Assembly: GCA_002506745.1 (NCBI GenBank)
Contig: DAYE01000009.1
Location: forward strand, 4,407 to 11,825
DNA: 7,419 nucleotides
Reading direction: 5' to 3'
Source of the DNA: Euryarchaeota archaeon UBA33
Lineage (GTDB): Archaea; Thermoplasmatota; E2; DHVEG-1
Shown here: positions 1 through 6,388 of the stretch, piece by piece
Numbering within the stretch: the stretch's first letter is position 1
Layout of the letters: each line of letters starts with the position of its first letter
Translations under genes and position numbers: made by a program
Notes under the pieces: model-generated
What the model saw: the letters and a program-made list of their open reading frames with translations, nothing else
What the model was told of the DNA's origin: nothing
Databases searched by the model: none

Positions 1-327
1 ACTGACCCCTGGGGAATTAAGGTATCAGCCGTCACATTACGAGATGTCTCATTACCGGAAGAAATGCTCCGGGCAATCGCAAAACAAGCGGAAGCCGAAC
101 GAGAGAAACGATCAAGAATCATCATGGCAGAAGGAGAGCTTCTGGCATCAGCGAAAATGACAGAAGCAGCAAAACTCTATGAAAAAACACCGATCGCGTT
201 ACGCTTACGAGAACTCCAGACACTCACAGAAATAGCACGGGAGAAAAACCTCATCATCGTTCCCGGTGGTGAAATAGGCACCATGGCGGGATTGGCAAAA
301 GCAGTTACAAAAAAAGTCGAACAATGA
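1..327 (+). CDS. Stomatin/slipin-type SPFH membrane protein, 3' part only
   Basis: The frame is open from the first base, so the gene starts upstream of the window and only its last 108 residues are present (stomatins are usually about 250-270). What remains begins inside the SPFH domain with TDPWGIKVSAVTLRDV and continues into the charged helix AKQAEAEREKRSRII (visible residues 27-41), the hallmark pre-coiled-coil segment of stomatin/slipin proteins. An Ala/Glu/Lys-rich coiled coil follows, then ELQTLTEIA and a short hydrophobic patch, NLIIVPGG (83-90). The N-terminal membrane hairpin lies outside the window. Stomatins oligomerise on the cytoplasmic membrane face and scaffold membrane microdomains and proteases. 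The stop overlaps the nfeD start as ATGA, the classic stomatin-NfeD operon, so the two products probably work together. The family call is firm; the exact cellular role is inferred from the family. Confidence 0.93.
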   Translation, partial: TDPWGIKVSAVTLRDVSLPEEMLRAIAKQAEAEREKRSRIIMAEGELLASAKMTEAAKLYEKTPIALRLRELQTLTEIAREKNLIIVPGGEIGTMAGLAKAVTKKVEQ

Positions 328-1637
328 GACATAAATACTCTCCCCTAATTTTTTTCTTTTTCATTCTTATTTTTTTATCAATTACTGCGACAGCCCAAAC
401 CTCCAGTGTTTACCTTGTAGAAATAACCGATACGATCGATCAATCAACGGTTGAAATCATAACAGACAGCTTCAAACAAGCAGAATCAATCGACGCCCAA
501 GCAATAATCCTTCTTTTGAATACTCCAGGCGGTGGTCTTGACCAAACATTTGAAATCGCTGCTCTCATCAAAGAAAGCAACATTCCCATCATCGGCTATG
601 TCTCTCCAAGTGGGGCGACCGCGTGGTCCGCTGGAACCTTTATCCTGCTGAGCACACCTCTTGCGGCCATGGCGGATCACGCCATTATCGGATCCTGCCA
701 ACCCATCGAAACAACACTTGAGGGGACACGATTCATCAACGACTCGAAAATCATCAATGCTCTTGTCGAATGGCTCCAAGAACGAGCAGTCATGTATCAT
801 CGCAACGAAACACTCGCAAAGCTGTTTATAACAGAAAATCGGAACGTGAATGCGACTGTAGCAAAAACCAGCAACGTCATCGAAATCACCGCGTCGAGCA
901 TTGATCAACTGCTCAACGATATCGATGGGAGAAACGTGACAACTGCGAATGGTACCGTCACCTTGCATACAAAAGACGCAGAACAAATCCGATATTCTCC
1001 ATCGATACAGATCCAGCTGCTGAAACTTATTTCAAACCCGATCCTGACCTCTTTGTTATTGATACTGGGGATTTTCGCGTTACTGGTGGGAATCTCATCG
1101 CCAGGATACGGTGCTGAAGTGTTCGGCGTTATCGCAATCCTACTTTCCCTGATCGGGTCCGGATTTACCATCTCCACACTAAGCATAATCTTTATATTAA
1201 TCGGATGCCTACTGCTCGCGTTAGAAATATTTGCGCTCCCTGGCTTTGGAGCGGTCGGCATCGGAGGGATCATCTGCCTTATCATTGGGTCGATATTTCT
1301 CATCCCGAACTATCCGACAAGGAAATGGCTGATATCAGGTGAGTATATGACAGACGCAATCATCGTCATGCTGGTCGTCATCGTGCTTTTCGCACTCTTC
1401 TTTGCTTTCCTATTGTACAAAGTAATACAGATACGAAAGAAAAAATCACCATTAGGAAAATTTGCTGGAGAGACCGCGGTGGCAATCGAACGAATCACTC
1501 CTGAAAAAACCGGATTCGTACGATACAAGGGAGAATACTGGCAGGCGAAATCAGACACCGTGATTGAAACAAATACGAAAGTGGTCATCGTCGAAAAAGA
1601 CGAAACAACCCTGATAGTAAAGCCTCTGGAGAGATGA
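324..1637 (+). CDS. nfeD: NfeD-family membrane-bound serine protease (ClpP class), long form
   Basis: The 437-residue product matches the length of Pyrococcus 1510-type proteases. In order it has: an N-terminal signal or anchor helix (about 7-25, very Phe/Leu/Ile-rich); a ClpP/SppA-like protease domain (about 28-215) with the glycine-rich LNTPGGG (65-71) and GATAWSAGT around the likely nucleophile Ser102; Lys142 as the likely general base, 40 residues on, close to the Ser97/Lys138 dyad of the Pyrococcus enzyme; about four to five membrane helices (about 234-366); and a C-terminal OB-fold NfeD domain (about 376-435) with the usual G-V/Y-KGEYWQA pattern. The family is known to cleave the C-terminal hydrophobic region of its partner stomatin, which is encoded just upstream with an ATGA overlap and no evident Shine-Dalgarno of its own, suggesting translational coupling. 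A Trp just before Ser102 is bulkier than I would expect there. The signal segment is encoded by an unusually T-rich stretch. Confidence 0.95.
   Translation: MRHKYSPLIFFFFILIFLSITATAQTSSVYLVEITDTIDQSTVEIITDSFKQAESIDAQAIILLLNTPGGGLDQTFEIAALIKESNIPIIGYVSPSGATAWSAGTFILLSTPLAAMADHAIIGSCQPIETTLEGTRFINDSKIINALVEWLQERAVMYHRNETLAKLFITENRNVNATVAKTSNVIEITASSIDQLLNDIDGRNVTTANGTVTLHTKDAEQIRYSPSIQIQLLKLISNPILTSLLLILGIFALLVGISSPGYGAEVFGVIAILLSLIGSGFTISTLSIIFILIGCLLLALEIFALPGFGAVGIGGIICLIIGSIFLIPNYPTRKWLISGEYMTDAIIVMLVVIVLFALFFAFLLYKVIQIRKKKSPLGKFAGETAVAIERITPEKTGFVRYKGEYWQAKSDTVIETNTKVVIVEKDETTLIVKPLER
349..376 (+). other. Triple oligo-T tract inside the start of nfeD
   Basis: Runs of T7 (349-355), T5 (357-361) and T7 (370-376) lie 22-49 bases after the stomatin stop codon. 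They encode the Phe-rich signal segment of NfeD, so amino-acid constraint alone could explain them. Archaeal RNA polymerase terminates at oligo-T on the non-template strand, so the tract may also act as a leaky intra-operon terminator that lowers nfeD relative to the stomatin gene. The tract is seen directly; the regulatory role is inference. Confidence 0.3.
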
Positions 1638-1654
1638 CCAAAAGTTAATCAACC

Positions 1655-1666
1655 TCTTTTTTCTTT
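1655..1666 (+). terminator. Oligo-T intrinsic terminator after nfeD
   Basis: The sequence TCTTTTTTCTTT starts 18 bases after the nfeD stop. It has T6 and T3 runs and no preceding hairpin, the simple U-rich form used by archaeal RNA polymerase. It would end the stomatin-nfeD transcript before the beta-CASP nuclease gene, though read-through is possible because I see no clear TATA box in this 62-base gap. Confidence 0.4.
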
Positions 1667-1672
1667 AGGAGG
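1667..1672 (+). promoter_or_regulatory. Strong Shine-Dalgarno motif AGGAGG, unusually far from the start
   Basis: AGGAGG is a perfect match to the anti-Shine-Dalgarno core, but it lies 18, 21 and 27 bases before the TTG (1691), ATG (1694) and ATG (1700) candidates of the next gene, much further than the usual 5-10. A second, weaker AAAGGT (1685-1690) sits 9 bases before ATG 1700 and fits that start better. The distal motif may be coincidental or may assist ribosome loading. Confidence 0.35.
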
Positions 1673-1699
1673 CTCTGATTGTAAAAAGGTTTGATGATA

Positions 1700-2941
1700 A
1701 TGAATTCTGGTATTAGATGTCAATTTCTTGGTGGCAGCGACGAAGTCGGGAATCTTGCAATGATCTTGGAAATAGAGGACATGCGGTTCTTGTTTGATTA
1801 CGGGATGTCCCCAGGAAAACCACCAACGTTTCCTCTGCCGCCACCACCTGTTGATCTTACGTTCCTTACACATTCGCATCTTGATCATTGCGGGATGATC
1901 CCCTGGCTATGCTCTCAATCAGACCATCGGATCATCACAACACAACCAACCGCAATGGTGAGCAATTTATTGCAAAAGGATACAGTAAAGATCGCACAGA
2001 TGGATGGCTACTCCATTCCGTTTACCAGTGCCGATGTCAAAGAAGCCGAACATAGCTATGTTCCAGTCGAGCCAGGGAAAAGACGAGACCTTGGCGCGAA
2101 CTACAGTGTTAATTACCATTCCGCCGGCCATATCCCTGGCGCCCTGATGTTTGAACTCGTCGGGGACAAAAAACTCTTGTTCACCGGTGATCTCAACGTC
2201 ATTGACACCAGACTGGTAAGAGGAACAAAACCAGTGCAATGCGACATGCTTTTCATGGAGGGAACCTACGCAGGCAGAGAACATGAAAACAGGAAGCAAA
2301 TGGAAAGAGAATTCCTTGAAAAAATCGACGAAGTCATCAATCGAGGTGGTACCGCGATTATTCCAGCGTTCGCGGTCTCACGATCACAGGAAATCCTCCT
2401 CGTCCTGAGTAACGCAGGGCATGACGTCTGGTTCGATGGGATGGGGAGAAAGATTTCGAAACTGTATTTGAAATATCCAAAGTACCTCCACTCTGTTAAT
2501 GACCTCAAAAAAGCACTGAAGAAAGTCAATATGGTGCATTCAGAACAAAGCCGGAAGATGGCAATGAAAGGGGAGGTCATTATCACCTCCAGTGGCATGA
2601 TGGATGGCGGCCCTGTTTTATCCTACATGAACAAATTGAAAAATGATAGGAAAAGCGCGGTTCTCCTCACCGGGTATCAGATCCCTGGGACCAATAGTAG
2701 ACTTCTAATAGAAAAAGGAAAGCTCAATTTCTACGGCGTCCTCGAAAAAGTGGACTGTGAAGTCCAATACTATGATTTCTCTGCGCATGCAGGGCATAGC
2801 GAACTGGTCGAGTTTGCAAAGCGATGCAACCCAGAAAAGATCATCCTGTTCCATAGTAATGACCGCACACCGCTTGTTGAAGCATTGAAGGATACCGCAG
2901 AAGTGCTCACCCCGATGAAAGGGGAACAGTTTGATTTGTAA
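1700..2941 (+). CDS. Beta-CASP metallo-beta-lactamase ribonuclease (CPSF-like, no KH domains)
   Basis: This is a zinc-dependent nuclease of the MBL/beta-CASP superfamily, 413 residues from the chosen ATG. Visible motifs are HSHLDH (58-63), the third-motif His in GHIPGA (His144), the Asp in FTGDLN (Asp164), beta-CASP motif A acidic Glu in MEGTY (Glu187), SSGMMDGGP (297-305), motif B His in DFSAHA (His363) and motif C His in FHSND (His385). A histidine at motif C is typical of RNA-acting members, whereas DNA-acting ones carry Val. Length and lack of N-terminal KH domains separate it from the termination factor aCPSF1/FttA and place it near the shorter archaeal CPSF2-like proteins; RNase J is an alternative. 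A proline-rich loop (about residues 41-50) precedes the metal motif. ATG 1700 was chosen for the 9-base spacing from AAAGGT and because the conserved fold begins at IRCQFLGG; ATG 1694 and TTG 1691 remain possible. It likely processes or degrades RNA in the cytoplasm; the substrate is unknown. Confidence 0.92.
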   Translation: MNSGIRCQFLGGSDEVGNLAMILEIEDMRFLFDYGMSPGKPPTFPLPPPPVDLTFLTHSHLDHCGMIPWLCSQSDHRIITTQPTAMVSNLLQKDTVKIAQMDGYSIPFTSADVKEAEHSYVPVEPGKRRDLGANYSVNYHSAGHIPGALMFELVGDKKLLFTGDLNVIDTRLVRGTKPVQCDMLFMEGTYAGREHENRKQMEREFLEKIDEVINRGGTAIIPAFAVSRSQEILLVLSNAGHDVWFDGMGRKISKLYLKYPKYLHSVNDLKKALKKVNMVHSEQSRKMAMKGEVIITSSGMMDGGPVLSYMNKLKNDRKSAVLLTGYQIPGTNSRLLIEKGKLNFYGVLEKVDCEVQYYDFSAHAGHSELVEFAKRCNPEKIILFHSNDRTPLVEALKDTAEVLTPMKGEQFDL

Positions 2942-2956
2942 CAAACTCTTATTATG

Positions 2957-2967
2957 ATTTTTATACG
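2957..2967 (+). promoter_or_regulatory. TATA-box-like element upstream of aRF1
   Basis: ATTTTTATACG in the 63-base gap between the nuclease and aRF1 genes resembles the archaeal TATA box. A start about 25 bases downstream would give a short leader that just includes the Shine-Dalgarno at 2991. Read-through from the nuclease gene is also possible, since no T-rich terminator is visible in this gap. Confidence 0.4.
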
Positions 2968-2990
2968 ATGATAAAAGAACGAGAAGAAAA

Positions 2991-2997
2991 AAGGTGA
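2991..2997 (+). promoter_or_regulatory. Ribosome binding site of aRF1
   Basis: AAGGTGA matches the archaeal 16S 3' end and lies 7 bases before ATG 3005, which fixes the aRF1 start. It contrasts with the downstream OPT gene, which has no such site. Confidence 0.75.
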
Positions 2998-3004
2998 CAC
3001 GACA

Positions 3005-4255
3005 ATGGCAGATCAAATGACCCAACGACAAATCTACGATTTGAGACGGCAGCTTGAAGAGCTGAAGAAATGCAGAGGGAAACACACAGAGCTCATCTCA
3101 TTGTACGTCCCACCGTCAAAACAAATCTTTGATGTCGTATCCTATCTTCGAAATGAGTACTCACAATCTCAGAATATCAAATCAAAAACAACAATGAAGA
3201 ACGTGTTATCCGCGATTGAATCAATCATGGGCCGACTGAAAACGTTCAAGCAACCACCACCAAATGGGCTTGCAATGTTCGTTGGCCATAAAAGCATTGG
3301 AGCTGACAAGACAGACATGGTCGCCTATGTCATTGAGCCACCTATGTCGGTGGTCACCTTCCTCTACCGTTGCGACTCAGAGTTCTATACCGAACCATTA
3401 GAGGCGATGCTTACCGAGAAGGAAATCTACGGATTATTTTTGATCGATAGAAGGGAATGTACAGTTGGGATGTTACGCGGCAGTCGCGTTGAGCTTCTCC
3501 GGTATATGACATCCCAGGTTCCAGGAAAGCACGGAAGGGGCGGTCAGTCCCAACGAAGATTCGAACGAAACACAGAGATTGCTGCCCATGAATGGTTTGT
3601 GAAATGTGGTGAACGAGCTAGCGAGATCTTCCGATCGGAGCCGGCGCTGAAAGGCATTCTGATCGGTGGTCCTGGTCCGACAAAACAATATTTCGTTAAT
3701 GAAGCCTATCTGCATTATGAGATCCAGAAGAAGATTATCGATACGTTTGATACCGGTTACACCGATGAATTCGGATTGCGTGAGCTGGTGACAAACGCTG
3801 CAGAAAAAATGACGGATCTCAAAGTGTCCCAAGAAAAAAAGATCATGAAACGATTTTTATCAGAAGTGACCAAAACAGAGAAAAGTCTAGCGGTGTACGG
3901 GGAACATCAGGTGAGAAAAGCTCTTGAGATGGGTGTCGTTGATACGTTGCTTCTCTCAGATGATCTGCGCAAGTATCGAATAACCATGACATGCCAATCC
4001 TGTGGTTACACACAAGAGAAAACCATAACTGAGGAAGCCCTGGAGGATTTTTCACCACCTGCTTGCCCGACATGTAAAACCTCACTACTTATGGAGATAA
4101 ACAAGAAGGTGGATTTGGTCGATGAGTTATCAGATCTTGCAGATAAAACGAATGCAACGGTAAAACTTATCTCAAGAAATAGCGAGGAAGGCGAGTCATT
4201 ATACGCTGCGTTCAGTGGTCTTGCTGGAATCCTACGATACCCCATCGAAATATAA
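3005..4255 (+). CDS. prf1: Peptide chain release factor aRF1
   Basis: This cytoplasmic factor reads stop codons in the ribosomal A site and triggers hydrolysis of peptidyl-tRNA. The 416 residues match the archaeal family length. The N domain carries the decoding motifs NIKS (57-60) and YxCxxxF (Tyr121, Cys123, Phe127). The middle domain has GGQ (179-181) in HGRGGQSQRRFER, whose glutamine side acts at the peptidyl transferase centre. The C domain carries a zinc-ribbon pattern (Cys330, Cys333, Cys354, Cys357) and ends with the conserved GILRYPI. In archaea aRF1 works with GTP-bound aEF1A and, for recycling, ABCE1. All key residues are intact, so reading of all three stops is expected. The gene has its own Shine-Dalgarno and a TATA-like box, so it is probably transcribed independently of, or in addition to, the upstream nuclease gene. 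Confidence 0.98.
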   Translation: MADQMTQRQIYDLRRQLEELKKCRGKHTELISLYVPPSKQIFDVVSYLRNEYSQSQNIKSKTTMKNVLSAIESIMGRLKTFKQPPPNGLAMFVGHKSIGADKTDMVAYVIEPPMSVVTFLYRCDSEFYTEPLEAMLTEKEIYGLFLIDRRECTVGMLRGSRVELLRYMTSQVPGKHGRGGQSQRRFERNTEIAAHEWFVKCGERASEIFRSEPALKGILIGGPGPTKQYFVNEAYLHYEIQKKIIDTFDTGYTDEFGLRELVTNAAEKMTDLKVSQEKKIMKRFLSEVTKTEKSLAVYGEHQVRKALEMGVVDTLLLSDDLRKYRITMTCQSCGYTQEKTITEEALEDFSPPACPTCKTSLLMEINKKVDLVDELSDLADKTNATVKLISRNSEEGESLYAAFSGLAGILRYPIEI

Positions 4256-4286
4256 ATAAATTTCCTCCATTGCAGGGAGAGTCTTG

Positions 4287-4299
4287 AAACCGATGGTTT
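4287..4299. repeat. Perfect 5-bp dyad AAACC-GAT-GGTTT next to the OPT TATA box
   Basis: AAACC (4287-4291) and GGTTT (4295-4299) are exact inverted repeats around a 3-base spacer, and the right arm runs into the TATA-like TTTATAAA. The position over the BRE/TATA edge suits a repressor or activator operator for the transporter. As RNA it could also be a small hairpin 32 bases after the aRF1 stop. It is short enough to be chance. Confidence 0.35.
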
Positions 4300-4305
4300 T
4301 ATAAA
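4298..4305 (+). promoter_or_regulatory. TATA box of the OPT-PqqD operon
   Basis: TTTATAAA closely matches the archaeal TATA consensus, with GG just upstream. Its centre is about 35 bases before ATG 4337, so transcription starting about 26 bases downstream would leave a leader of roughly 5-10 bases. No Shine-Dalgarno precedes the ATG, consistent with leaderless or near-leaderless translation. A second AT-rich block at 4311-4321 is too close to the start to be the main box. Confidence 0.55.
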
Positions 4306-4336
4306 CACTGAAATATATTTATCATATTGATTATCT

Positions 4337-6388
4337 ATGTCATCTCGAGATGATTTTCATTCATTTATCCCAGCGGAAAAAAAGATACCAGAATTGACGC
4401 TGAAAGCCGTGTTGGTCGGAGCTATTCTCGCAGTCATTCTTGGAGCGGCAAACGCATATCTCGGTTTGTACGCTGGAATGACAGTATCAGCGGTTATCCC
4501 CGGGGCGGTCATGGCATTTGCGTTTCTCAAGCCATTCAAAGGAACGATTTTAGAAGTCAACATCGGGATGATGGGTGCTGCAGCTGGTGAGGCGCTCGCA
4601 GCAGGAGTCATTTTTACGATCCCTGCCCTGGTTCTGATTGGAACCTGGACCGAGATTCACTATATTGAGACGACACTCATTGCGTTATTTGGTGGGATGC
4701 TTGGTGTTCTTTGGATGGTGCCCCTCCGAAGAGCATTGATTATCAAAACAGACCTCCCGTTCCCTGAAGGAGTCGCTGTAGCCGCGGTGTTGACCACAAC
4801 GGTCGGTGGAGAAGCCGCAGAAAAAGGCAAGAAAACCAAGGGAAGCGGAATCAGTGGGATATGGCTTATTGTTGGTGTGCTCATCTCAGGGTTGTTTAAA
4901 TTCTGTCAAGTTGGTCTGAAAATGTTTGCTGGTGCAGTCCATGGGATTGTAAACATCGGGAAATTTGATATTGGTGGCGGAGAAAAATCAGGTGTGTTCT
5001 ATGGCGGTGTTGCGACATCCCCTGCGTTACTCGGTGTCGGTTGGATTATCGGACCGAAGATTGCCGCATTTGTTTTTGTCGGAGGTCTTCTCGGCTGGGT
5101 GATCCTTGTCCCTCTGATCGCCTTGGCAACCGGTCTTCCCGTACCCGCTACTCCATCAGAAATCACTGATGCACTTGCGTTAGGTTTTGGAAATCCAGAT
5201 GCAGGGTATCAGATCTGGGGGTTCTTTGCTATCTGGGGTAACTACATCCGATACATAGGTGTCGGTGCTATGGTCGTCGGTGGTCTCTTTACGATATTTA
5301 AGCTCCGATCGAACCTTGCGAGCGGCATTAAAGAAGCCGTGGCAGGTATCAGAGGAGGAAAGGTGGAAGCAAAGAAGAGGACGGATACGGATATTAATAT
5401 CAAGTTCGTGTTCCTCATGATCGGATTACTCACCATACCGGTTTTCCTGGTGTATGTATGGATCTCAAGTTTATGGGTTGTGTCTGCGATCATGGCGGTG
5501 TTCGCCATCCTATTTGCGTTCATTGCCAGTGCGATTGCAGGGTATATGGCGGGGTTGCTTGGATCATCAAATAACCCGATTTCCGGGGTCACGGTCTCCG
5601 TGTTACTGATTACATCATTGATCCTGCTTGGATTCGGCCTCTCAGGGAATACCGGTGCTGCGGGTATTGCGATTCTCATCGCCGCAGTTATCTGTTGTGC
5701 TGCTGCGATCTCTGGAGATGTCCTACAATCGATGACCTGCGGACAGATGATCGGTGCGACACCAAAGAACCAGCAGATCGCAGAAATCATCGGTGTTATG
5801 GCAGCCGCCCCGATTCTTGCGTTGGTTGTTCAAGCGTTAGATAAAGCGTATCATATCGGTAGTACGAACCTGCCGGCGCCTCAGGCGTTCCTCATGAAGG
5901 GGATTGTCCAGGGTGTCCTTGGCGGGCAGATGGTCTGGCCGTTCGTGGTCGCTGGGGCAGTGCTTGCGTTCGTATTAATCCTCATTAATCTCCCTGTGCT
6001 TCCCGTTGCGATCGGTATTTATCTTCCATTTACCCTGAGCACCCCTATCTTTGCGGGTGGTATCGTCCGTGCGATTACGAACCGTGCTATCGCCAAGAAA
6101 TACGGGTCTGCGCAGGAAGAAGAGATCAGCGACTGGGATCTTGCCATCAAACAAACCGATGTGGCGCCAAAAGAAAAGATTATAAGAACTGGACTTCTTC
6201 TCACCGCGGGATTGATCGCAGGAGAAGCCCTGATGGGTGTCATCGTCGCGTTCCTCATCATCGGAGGATTGAATTTCGCGATCTTCGAATACCCACCAGT
6301 CTTACCATCGGTGCTCGTCTGGGTCTTCATCGCAGCGCTCCTTGCCTATATCCCGTTGAGGGAAATCTACGCCAAAGATGACAAGTAA
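4337..6388 (+). CDS. OPT/YSL-family oligopeptide (or metal-chelate) transporter
   Basis: This 683-residue, very hydrophobic integral membrane protein has about 14-16 predicted helices, typical of the prokaryotic OPT branch (TIGR00733 type). Family hallmarks are the entry motif FIPAEKKIPELTLKA (10-24), the first-helix signature GAANAYLGLYAGMTVSA (36-52), LPFPEGVA (140-147), GSSNNPISG (409-417) and the GDVLQ...GATPKNQQIAE stretch (about 460-486). Two hydrophilic cytoplasmic-looking loops, about 322-355 (Lys/Arg-rich) and 580-615 (acidic then basic), are usual for the family. OPT proteins are proton-coupled importers of small peptides or peptide-like metal chelates; which substrate applies here cannot be read from sequence. 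The gene has its own TATA box and no Shine-Dalgarno, and its last 11 bases overlap the PqqD-like gene, so the two are very likely co-transcribed and translationally coupled. Confidence 0.95.
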   Translation: MSSRDDFHSFIPAEKKIPELTLKAVLVGAILAVILGAANAYLGLYAGMTVSAVIPGAVMAFAFLKPFKGTILEVNIGMMGAAAGEALAAGVIFTIPALVLIGTWTEIHYIETTLIALFGGMLGVLWMVPLRRALIIKTDLPFPEGVAVAAVLTTTVGGEAAEKGKKTKGSGISGIWLIVGVLISGLFKFCQVGLKMFAGAVHGIVNIGKFDIGGGEKSGVFYGGVATSPALLGVGWIIGPKIAAFVFVGGLLGWVILVPLIALATGLPVPATPSEITDALALGFGNPDAGYQIWGFFAIWGNYIRYIGVGAMVVGGLFTIFKLRSNLASGIKEAVAGIRGGKVEAKKRTDTDINIKFVFLMIGLLTIPVFLVYVWISSLWVVSAIMAVFAILFAFIASAIAGYMAGLLGSSNNPISGVTVSVLLITSLILLGFGLSGNTGAAGIAILIAAVICCAAAISGDVLQSMTCGQMIGATPKNQQIAEIIGVMAAAPILALVVQALDKAYHIGSTNLPAPQAFLMKGIVQGVLGGQMVWPFVVAGAVLAFVLILINLPVLPVAIGIYLPFTLSTPIFAGGIVRAITNRAIAKKYGSAQEEEISDWDLAIKQTDVAPKEKIIRTGLLLTAGLIAGEALMGVIVAFLIIGGLNFAIFEYPPVLPSVLVWVFIAALLAYIPLREIYAKDDK

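Noticed and set aside
486..986. 166-codon open frame antisense to nfeD
   Set aside because: It lies wholly opposite the conserved protease domain, its translation is Cys/Asp/Phe-rich without any recognisable domain, and it has no promoter or ribosome site. It is a codon-bias shadow.
1700..2941. Assignment as the termination factor aCPSF1/FttA
   Set aside because: That factor is over 600 residues and carries N-terminal KH domains. This protein starts directly with the metallo-beta-lactamase fold and has about 413 residues.
4264..4279. Possible hairpin CTCC...GGAG as an aRF1 terminator
   Set aside because: The stem is only four base pairs around a seven-base loop with no T-run after it.
5242..5790. 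182-codon open frame antisense to the OPT gene
   Set aside because: It mirrors the hydrophobic transporter sequence and yields a low-complexity Ala/Ile/Pro/Thr-rich product with no domain signal, as expected opposite membrane helices.
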